64,000 nt of DNA. Origin: Zygnema cylindricum (lineage: Eukaryota; Streptophyta; Zygnematophyceae; Zygnematales; Zygnemataceae). Made by a program: the position numbers and the translations under genes. The notes beneath the pieces were generated by a model. The model saw nothing but the letters and a program-made list of their open reading frames with translations, was not told the DNA's origin and made no database searches. Below are positions 55,101-64,000 of the stretch, piece after piece (position 1 is the first letter of the stretch; each line of letters opens with the position of its first letter). The DNA lies in the NCBI GenBank assembly GCA_037447655.1, contig JBBHKE010002354.1, positions 124,001-188,000 on the forward strand. Direction: 5' to 3'.

Positions 55101-58100
55101 ACACAACTCCTTGTCGCGACTTTTTTTATTTTATTTTTTTTAATTTCCCGGCTACCATATAATCCTTCCGTTGGCAGCCATGATTTGCGCTTAAAATGAT
55201 GATGTATTTGTGCACGGTGTCACGTAGACATTTAGAAATTGGAAAAGCTGATGAACATTTGGTGTGAAACGTTTTCCTGTTCCAACAATTTCCCGAAAAC
55301 TATCGGAAAGCGGAAAAAGTGGCAAAGCCTTCCATGTGCATAACCCATCAAACTCAGTTCTGCATCGTAGGATTAGGATTTAGTTTTATCCTGTAAGACT
55401 CCGATTCAGTTTAGTATATACGCTGCTATCCCTTCACAGTTACATTTAAAAACCTCTGTTCTGCCTGCCACCATTCCAGTGAAGCATGCGAATTGTCATT
55501 TTCGCGCCATGTTTTGAGTGAATTTTTTAATTCCATTATAATGATAAGAAGCAAACGCACTTTATCCCTCTCTTTCTCCACTCACCCATCTTGCTCCCAA
55601 CTTCCCACAATGCGACATCGACGACGTCCCTCAATCTGCAAGAACCAAACATCAATAAGTTGATCACATAGTAAGTTGATTTACTAAGTAAGTTGATCAG
55701 TAAGTTGTTACTTAGTAACATCAGTAAGTTGATTACTAACTACCTTACAATCTTAAAACATGTACTATCAATTGATTTGTCTCTCTCCCTTTCCGCCATA
55801 CATATTCCACATGCTCCAGCCAAAATGTTTACAAAAAACAAAAACAATAACATATATACATATATATATATACATATATATATATACATATATATATTTA
55901 CTGATATATACCAATCTCTCTCTCATCTTAGAAACAAAATATTATCCTCATTTCTCCTCCAATCTCACCTCCAGGTAAAAGCGTCCATCTGGGAGTGGTT
56001 CGCACCTGCCCTCCCCCTCCCAAGGAAACGTCAAAAAACAACAAAAGAGTGGAACTCCAAAGGCAGCATGGATGCCATGTCAGCACAGCGACAGGACAGC
56101 CTGGCACCTGCAACTCACTCGCAAATCTCCACCTCACATGCCACGTCAGCAGGCTTCCGAGTAACACTGTCAATGCCCACCTGCAGACAGACACGTAGCA
56201 GAAAGGAAACAAACTGTGAATCACTATTAGAGTAAAGAATTTATTAGCTCGCAGTCATCAATTTTCATACAGTTCCAAAAGACATGGCTGTTTTAGAAAC
56301 TGTTTACAGAATCAGAGTTAAGGGAAAAGCAATCAGTGTTATTAACGCTATTTTGTGGACAGAGGGCAAAAAAAAACTAACGATTCTAATAATTCACGGT
56401 GTATTATGCATGCCATTTGGCGTTAAACCTATTTTACTATCTTCGTGCTTAAATTATACACACAAAACTGCATTTTTGATCTATGGTTCACAGGTTTGAA
56501 CCCTTTAGTTATGTTATTCACAAAGGGTCGGTACAGGTTCAAGCGTGTCAAAAGTCATACCCACTAGACCATGAAAAACAGATATGTATTGTTTTAAAGT
56601 CCTTGTTTTATTGTGATTAACTCATTTAACAATCATGTTTTGTGAATGTTTCATGATTATTTGGTTAGGTAATACAGGTAGCTGATAGCATTAGAAAACC
56701 ATAAGTATGAAGACTGTTTTAGTGTTGATAACACCAATTCTGGAACAAAAGACGCGCACAATTCTGAATCACTCTACAAATTAGTTTTAAGGAACAGATG
56801 ACTAGTGTTATCAACACTATTTTATGTCCATAGTCAACCGAATTACAGAATCAAATTAGCGTTATTTACGCTAATAGCGATTCATGGTGAATTGTGGCTT
56901 TAGATCGCCCAATTTAGCTATCCTGAAAACAAGATTAGCCTGTTTTATGTTAAGAGTTATTTTCATAACTGCGTGTGTTCTACAGTGACCGACGTATTGA
57001 ACAGAGGAGAGTCAAATCAATTTTCTTGCATTTTACATCAACAAATTGACTAATAAATACTAAGAACCATACCAAATTTGATGGCAATAATAGCTTGAGA
57101 CCATTCTTAGGGTAGAATCAGCAAGAAAGACACTTAGATTGCCAAACTTGCGATACACAATATGGTAATTGAATAAGATATATCTCTGCCCAGCACTGAT
57201 TCTAACATGGTACATGGCGTTATATAGTTAAAGACCCCTACCATTCCCATCTTGTGATCTCCCTCCATACAGCGTCGAACCATGAGTCGATATCGAGGTT
57301 CAAAGATGTTCAGAGCCATCTTCTGACCAGGCAGTACGACGTCCATCACAAACATAGGTAAGATCTGCAAAAAATACAGACAAATATGACAAAAATGATT
57401 AATGGCATACCTATCTCATCTGATAGGTGTTTCGTTTCCTATCTGCTTTGTAGCTGTGTGAGCGATGCTATACATTACTACAATCATTACTACAAATCTA
57501 CATTATAAAACAAAGGATTCTTTTCACTTGAAATTATCTTTTCCAGAAAAAATACTCGATCTGCTAAGACCTTTGCATTCCACCCTTGGCCAATTGGTCG
57601 AGATCATTTGAAATCTATACCACCCATCGCTATTAAACTAAGTGCACTATTAGCGTTAACACTATTAGAATTAGCTACTCTAATAATATTTCAGCACGGT
57701 TAACTAGAAGATTTATTAAAGCTATTTTATGATTTTGAGTCAAACAAAGACACACTCAAATGAAAGTGATTGACTGTAACAGCAATGGGCAGTGTACGCA
57801 ATCATTTTTGCCTCAAAACAGCGAAGGAAAACAATGACTAGTGAAAACACGACTGCTCTTACCTCTCTTCCTGAGAGAGGGACGCCCTCCATCTCCGTCT
57901 TACGCTCTGCATATTCTTCAGGAAAATACCTCTCCAAAATATTCTGCAAAGTCACACTGTTGCCCAAAAATTTGCGAAGACACTCGAGCGTGTTAGAAGT
58001 TAACACGTTTCACAAAAGCTGAAGAAAAAAAGGCACAATCAATGGTCCAAATACACAAACCGGACTTACTAGCGAGTAATATGAAGTTGATGTATCAACA

Positions 58101-61100
58101 AGTCTATGTAAGAGTAGCAATTGTGCTTGACATCCTTTCAAAGATCACCCAAGAGGAATTCCTAAAGTCAGGCTCAATAACACTTTCTACACTACCTAAA
58201 CCGAGCAGGTGTACTAATCAAATAGGAATTCGCGTCTACAGAATTGTAGAACTACTTGCGGTTTATGATCTGCAGAAAAACAAAAGTAAAAGTTGACAAA
58301 AGACAGGTAAAATAACTGTCCCAACAACTCTGAGAAGCACTTCTACACAATCTCTTTTTCACAAAAAGGTTACTTTTCTCTATCCTTCAAACTAACAGAT
58401 AGAAAATGCTTGCCAGCTTTCTTCATGGCAGCTCTATAGTAACTTCACTGGAAGCAGTTTGAAAATCCACGATAGATTTAATACGCTCAACAGGACACTT
58501 AAAACAACATTGCTATCCTTCTCAAATATTAATGTAGCTAAAGCAGTGCCCAAGCCATACCACAGAAATGCTATTATCTCCTCAGAATGATTATGAAGTC
58601 CAAAGGACATTCGCCATAAACAAATTCTAAACGCCACAAATTCTACTTTGTTACACTATTTTATTTTAACTGCAGTCAATAATTTTGACCTGACAAAGCA
58701 CAGGTAAGAGCTCCATACTAATTTCCCTACCTCCTCACTTCCAGACACCTGCCATAATTCCACCCTCTCAGGCCATTATGATAACCTCATGAACTCCTAT
58801 CCAACATAATTATGGATAGTGTCTGTCGAGTAGAATAATATTGTCTTCCCTTCTACTTCCCACTAACCAATCCTCCAACGTACATCACTGTAAAATGTGC
58901 GCTTCAATGATCTAATATTTCACATGCCTCGTGTCGTCACTCCGGCAAGTCCCACACTATTAGAGTAATTACACATGCAATACTGGGGCTTATGGGCCAG
59001 TAATCACAGTACTCGTACAGAGGAATGTGTAAATTATACATTTCTCTGTATGATTACTGACCAGTAACGCTAGTGATCGCATGTGCGTAAAAAATAACCC
59101 TATATATCTGAACAGCCTGACGAGTGAATGACTGGATAGCAAACACAATCCTCTGACCTAACAGTTTAAACTGACGTAGGTCAGTTGACAATTAAGCTGA
59201 GAAGTGTACTAAAGAACTAACGGTTCCTTCTTTTACATTAATACGCTGGATAATTGCGATACCAAAAACTTTTCAAGCTTTCCTTTCCTTGCACCTTATA
59301 GGATTAACTGCACGTACATGATTACTGGCATTACTGACCAGTAATAACAGAATTTGTATGAAAAAAAAATCAAACATTTTTCTGTACGATTGACGCGATT
59401 ACTGACCAGTAGCGCCAGTAATCGCATGTGTAATTACCATATGAACACCGACTAGCACAACGCCAAAGTTCCAAAAGCCCCCCTACCATGCAAAAGCTGG
59501 ATAAGAAGATCTTTCTATAAGAACTTCAAATTATGATGACAACGGCCTCAGAAAAAGGCTCAACGGCTTTCTGTGTTTGACAACAAGTTATATCACATAG
59601 TGGCGATACAACCAATTATGTTTTAGTTGCTGGTGCGAAACATCAACATCTATCGATCGACATCCACAAGAAGTCTAAAAAATGGAGCAAGCAAATTCCT
59701 AGTGTCAAACAACCACTGTACTTCAGTAGGCATACCACCATAAATCAAGGTCCAGAATGGCCAGATTTTGAGCCCATATTGTTCTAAAATAATGCTCGTT
59801 AAACCTTCCTACTCGATGCTCGTCAACATGCTCGTCTCTCTTGTCGCTCTCTAAACATTTTTCCTAAAATTGAAAGTCGAAAAAATTGAAAAAAGTCGTC
59901 TCCCTTGACACAATTATCGGGTGTACGGTCAAGCTGTAAGAGACAGACGAATTATCTACCTGAGAAACAACTTCCTATCCATAGAGTGCATCTCTTCTGT
60001 ATTCAAACACTTACCATGGCAAAACCATTTCAATTTCTCAATTTTAAAACAGGTCCTTTTACAGCTCTAACTGTAATGCTGACAACTGAATTGTCCCTAG
60101 ATCATCCATTGATAGACATCAACAAGGCATATCTATTAACAACCTCTCTACTCCTGAGCAAAAGAGACTAGTTCCAAAAGATTATGTATGAGGAAGACAT
60201 ATAATTCCCACTGCATGCCTTACTTGAACACCTGACTAAAGAGATGTCTTACGAACATCTCAATTCTGGGAAGTTGTTATCAACCTGACAGTTAAATGAC
60301 CTTAAGAAAATGGTATCCTGAATGCTCTTCCCAAATAATCCGGTTTTCAAGTAATTATCCAGTCCTTACTCACCTGACAGGGTAGCTCTTAGCGCTCACG
60401 AAAAGCACTACGCGGCACACAGGGCATTTGTTACCTGCACATCCAAAATTTCCTCTATCCTGTCAGGTTCCCCTCGCTCTATTTCCCGTTTTTCAACAAA
60501 GCATACACGGTTTCCACAAAATTGCTAGGACAAAAAAACCATGGTTGAAGAAAACACTCACTGTGATCGAGGGCTCGAACAAGACAAGCACGGCAAAAAG
60601 TATGACCTGCATTCATGAAAGAATTGAAAGGTCTAATCATCCAGTAAGTAAGTTAACAATAAAATATACTCTTTTCCTGCAACCTAAGAGATAACCTCTC
60701 TCAAGTAGCAGTCTACGTAGAACAAGCCTCCAGAGTTACTCTAAACTCCACAACTTCGAGGAAGTCGAAATATGATCATAGCAACAAGGTGGATAATTAT
60801 ACACGCACCACATGGAGTGGTCACAGGACTGTAGAGCAACTTCAAGCAGAGAGAGCATTCCAACTCGTCTAGCTGTGAAAACTTTCCCCTGCGTTTGAGT
60901 CGGTTGGACGGAGTGCCTCCCTCCCGTTCGTCCTCAGCATCAAGGGCTTTGAGTCCCTCCTGGAGAAGCTTGCTGCCATGCCCATTTCCACACATGAATC
61001 ATGACCTAATTCTTCTCAACCAGCTTATCACCTGCCCTTCACCAATTGCCCTTCATCAATTGCCTTTCATCAATTGCCTTTCATCAATTGCTCTACATGA

Positions 61101-62893
61101 AACATCCTCTCCAACCAAACCATCTCTACCAGCTTTTCCCTTGATATTAAAGACTGGATCTAAATTACTTCAACTTCAACTAAAATAAGACAAATACCTG
61201 CTGTATATGACTCAGGAACAAAAAAAGAAATTCCCAGAGAACACTTCCCTCCTTTCCAGCAAACCCAGAACAAAAGAGCAAACAGCCCTCAAAAGTACAC
61301 TGCTCAGCCCTCCTAATACTAATTAACTCTTATTTGGTTGCAGTTTTATATTTCACCAAACAATCACTCGACATTGATAAAAACACTACTTAAAGGTAGC
61401 GGACTAGAATCCATGACGTCTCCCTAGACGAAATTATAATTAAGCATTCTAATTCAACATCTACACAACAAAATCCCTTACACAAACAGCAATGGGCGGT
61501 GTACCACAACTCTACAAAGCCCTGTGAATAGGAGCTCACTTGGTGGGATCAAGATCGAGTCCTTCGAAATATGCATTCCTTGCAGCATCATATTGCTCCA
61601 TCTGCCGTCCATCAAACCCATATCATTTTCATAGATGCAGCATTTTCCTTTTTCTCCTCCAACTATTGACATGGTACGTTTCAACCCAAACTATTCCTTA
61701 TTGCCAGTAGTAAACCTCCTGACATCTCCAAACCATAGTTCCAATGAGCAAAAAAAATTGGAAGTGCTATGTGTGGTTACCTTGTAACACACAAATAGTA
61801 TGAAGTAACCAAATGTAACGGAATATAGTACGCATATAGTATGAGGTTACCATATCAATTACCAACTAATTTAGCGCATTTGAACTATGCTCCAAATTCC
61901 CTCCCACCTGATGGAGAGCACATGCTCGACGATAATGCGCCTTCGGCCATCCTCTCACAAGCTTCAGGAGTTTCTCTGCGTCCCGTACCGCCAGCTGTCA
62001 CACCGACCATACCCAAACATGCCAGTGAATCACCGCAAAATCACGCAGGTAGAATTACCCGCACAAACTTTAACGGAAAACCAGAAATGTTGCCCTTCTA
62101 CTGCTATTCCCTTTAGTTCCTCCTACAATAATTCCTCCTACAGTTAATATCTCCTACAAACCATTACTCTCCAAACATTTAATCTCACCTGTGCCAAAGC
62201 CATGGGGTCGAGGCCGTAAAGAGCACTTCTCTCTGACTGTGCCGCCGGTATCTCTCGAAGCCGTTTGCTCAAACTGCCATCCCACCTCTCACATGGCATA
62301 AGCTCCTCTCTCATCTTACTTTGCTGCACACTCTACTCCTGCTTTCTCTTCCTTTCCCTCTCCTCTGTTTTCCTCTCTTTGCTTCTCTCGTTTTCTCCCC
62401 TCTCTTTCTCTCTCATATCTCTTCAGTTTCTCCCCCAATAATCCTCGCCCAGATACTCACCTGCAGAAAGCTGCACACCGATTACTCAGCAACAGAAAGA
62501 GAAGAGATGACGGAGTCGTCATCGCTCGGGAGTACACATTAATAGCCTGCGACGTGTCGCCCATAGATTGGTCAAAACCTCAGACATCACCAAGGAAACC
62601 AGAAATCTTAACCTTAAGCATCTTCACACAGCAAACACAAAATACTGCAGTACCTCGTCGTAATGCTGCAAACGAAAAGCCGTGTTTCCTTCCTGCAGTA
62701 AGGCACAGGCATTTTCGGTGTCGAAATCCGTACTATTCTGTACTGCACCGCCATTATTGAGGCTAGTTGATGGAATGATAATTGGATCGTCGACTGAGGC
62801 AGAATCTCGGCCGAGGTGAAGGAGAGCTAAGGGGGAGATGGCAGACATGGTTACAATATGAGAGCTTAATGTGAGACGGAATGAACCATACAC
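52197..62893 (-). CDS. TPR-RING-LON domain protein (LONRF-like), 18 exons
   Basis: Exons, 5' to 3': 62893-62654, 62546-62461, 62273-62189, 61994-61908, 61601-61540, 60972-60809, 60606-60562, 60434-60374, 57956-57863, 57364-57242, 56180-56119, 56005-55969, 55635-55586, 54745-54676, 54215-54140, 53645-53563, 52729-52661, 52256-52197. All introns are GT-AG and all phases join, giving 1554 nt (517 residues plus TAG). TPR-like repeats span about residues 60-190 ('LLQEGNTAFRLQHYDE', 'GWPKAHYRRACAL', 'LDLDPTNKLLQEG'). A C3HC4 RING at about 224-263 has C-S-L-C, C-G-H-T-F-C-R-A-C and C-P-V-C. A LON substrate-binding domain runs from about 309 ('LPMFVMDVVLPGQKMALNIFEPRYR') to 'RLSFWLANLLPM' near 475. 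Probably an E3 ubiquitin ligase; substrate unknown. The start may be the second Met (62848, context AACCATG). The largest intron is 57957-60373. Confidence 0.9.
52350..52535. repeat. MITE-like insertion in the last intron of the LON/RING gene
   Basis: The ends GTACACTGCCCATTG and, inverted, GTACACCACCCTTGC form imperfect terminal inverted repeats; the interior has TTAGCGTTTATTAG. Same family as the copies at 53725, 57618 and 61295. Confidence 0.6.
53725..53922. repeat. MITE-like insertion in intron 15
   Basis: It starts ACACCGCCCATCGCTATTA and ends with the inverted TAGTAGCGGTGCACGGTG; the interior carries TTAGCGTTACC and ATTAACACTAA motifs. Confidence 0.5.
55850..55906. repeat. (TA)n microsatellite in intron 12
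   Basis: ATATACATATATATAT-type tract between exons 12 and 13. Confidence 0.95.
57618..57797. repeat. MITE-like insertion in intron 9
   Basis: TACCACCCATCGCTATTA at the left and, inverted, TACACTGCCCATTGCTGTTA at the right. The interior has TTAGCGTTAACACTATTAG. Confidence 0.6.
58966..59090. repeat. Foldback repeat in intron 8, copy 1
   Basis: Arms of about 37 bp: left TTACACATGCAATACTGG ... CCAGTAATC, right GATTACTGACCAGTAACG ... GCATGTGCGTAA. An almost full-length inverted repeat. Confidence 0.65.
59305..59436. repeat. Foldback repeat in intron 8, copy 2
   Basis: Left GCACGTACATGATTACTGG ... ACCAGTAAT, right GATTACTGACCAGTAGCG ... GCATGTGTAATTA. Same family as 58966-59090. Confidence 0.65.
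61295..61504. repeat. MITE-like insertion in intron 5
   Basis: GTACACTGCTCAGCCC at the left and, inverted, GTACACCGCCCATTGCTG at the right; the termini resemble the copies at 52350 and 57618. Confidence 0.5.
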
Positions 62894-64000
62894 TCGGGTT
62901 AAGGTTCAATGTATTATTTGAACTTTTTAAGGGCCTATTTGCGTCGGAGGGACCACGTGGAGAAGGGAGGAACGATGTGCTCACTGGTGGAAAACATGCC
63001 ACGTGGCCCGGTTTGGGTTTGTTCGTGAGTGCAGTGTGGTGTATTACATGGAAGTAACCCGTCATTAAATGCAGTTTATGTTAGCCTGGGTGGCTTTACT
63101 TGCTTCCACCCGATATGATCTGACGGTCTCTAATGGATAGCTGCTTGTTTTGACTTTGTCCGTAGACAAGAAAGTACGTCAAAGAACAAAGAGCTTAAAT
63201 CGGTTTCACAGGCTGGAGAAATGTTGGATTTCACGCGTGCAAACTCTTTAACCAGCGTGGACAAAGCTCACGCCGTACATCAATTTTCGGCAGTTAAAAA
63301 GCCGGTTCGTTAACTTCTATAATTTCGGCCAGAATTTAACGCAGATGGCATCGCACGATTACACGCGTGTCTCTATGACTGGAAATCCGGATGGAATCAT
63401 GTGTATATCTACGTGGTAAATGCATGTTTCGCTCGATGTTACAATACTCGCACCATTCCGGCCCATTAGAGTACAGCTACGGTACATACCATAGTTTCAA
63501 AAGTAGGCATTTCTATTGTAGGTCTTTTGTCGGCGCCTTCATCGTAAGTTGTGTTATGGACTTTTCATGTGATCGTCTTAAGTCGCTACTTTGATCAGCG
63601 ACCGTCCGATCGTCCAAATCTGAAGCGAGGAGCCCTTCGGCAGCACAAAAGTTAACGAGCTTTGTGAGTACTGTACAGTATGGGTATCGAACAAGCCCCC
63701 CATATACTGTACTTTTCCTCACAAGCAGAAGATCAACCAGTAAAATTTCTGTATTTGAAGCAATATTACATACGGCAAGCTTAACGGAAGCCTCTTTGGT
63801 AAAATGGCGTTTTCTTCAGAATAACAGCCAGGTAAGCAAAGATATTTTTTCAACGTGTTAGGGTGGCGTTCCATCAGGAAATTCTGTAAACGTACGGTCA
63901 ACATTACAGAGTGCTACATTTTGATCAGTGTACTATCGCGCAGAGTCTGTAATCCACGTGTACAAATAAGAGTGGTTCTACGTAACATAAGATCGTACTT
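62894..64000 (-). promoter_or_regulatory. Upstream region of the LON/RING gene with two perfect G-boxes
   Basis: The palindromic octamer CCACGTGG occurs twice, at 62953-62960 and 62999-63006, about 60 and 106 bp upstream of the first ATG (62893). CACGTG is the core bound by plant bZIP and bHLH factors (e.g. light or ABA response); the occurrence is seen, a regulatory role is inferred. No TATA box is obvious. No other gene is supported up to the window end. Confidence 0.5.

Overview
The window looks like a repeat-rich land-plant nuclear region. It holds one readable host gene: an 18-exon TPR-RING-LON protein gene on the minus strand at 52.2-62.9 kb, with GT-AG introns and a plant-like sequence. 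The remaining 0-50 kb is mostly LTR retrotransposons, fragments of a reverse-transcriptase/restriction-like-endonuclease retroelement, one decayed hAT transposon and one Ty3/gypsy integrase remnant. Which plant group this is cannot be fixed from the window; the repeat mix suggests a non-seed plant, and that is only a guess.

Layout. 1-1369: decayed Ty1/copia RT/RNase H. 1370-5910: E1, an LTR element with a single Gag-derived ORF and no working pol. 6735-7928: a solo LTR that is a chimera of two LTR families. 7929-9270: gypsy integrase remnant. 10874-12519: retroelement RT/RLE copy 1. Inserted into its tail is copia element H (12520-31818). H was itself invaded twice: by M2 (13015-18848, in H's left LTR, TSD CTGCA) and by N (20624-27715, in H's RT, TSD TGGTG). 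31837-32238: a partial LTR ending at a 10-N assembly gap. 34.4-36.3 kb: hAT remnant. 37170-43067: C1, a full-length copia element with TSD GTATT. 46133-48917: E2, a second Gag-derived-ORF element. 49318-50421: RT/RLE copy 2. 52.2-62.9 kb: the host gene, with MITE-like insertions in several introns.

The most interesting signal is shared by all the copia-like elements here. Directly after the 5' LTR lies GGTTATGGGCCCACC (or a near variant). It is complementary to the anticodon stem-loop region of plant initiator tRNA-Met, so it is a half-tRNA primer-binding site of the kind known from Drosophila copia, and not the usual plant TGGTATCAGAGC. The gag ORF starts upstream, inside the LTR, and reads through this site, so the primer-binding site is also codons (Val-Met-Gly-Pro-Pro). 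In addition, the U3 regions of the E1, E2, N and H families carry an antisense tRNA-like module. It has an A-box-like D-arm, a B-box T-arm hairpin and usually a T-run just downstream, which is the layout of a Pol III unit. E1 and E2 are non-autonomous: their ORF joins Gag to eroded RT/RNase H remnants in one reading frame.

The host gene reconstructs without a break: all 18 exons join in phase to give about 517 residues (TPR, C3HC4 RING, LON substrate-binding domain), a likely E3 ubiquitin ligase.
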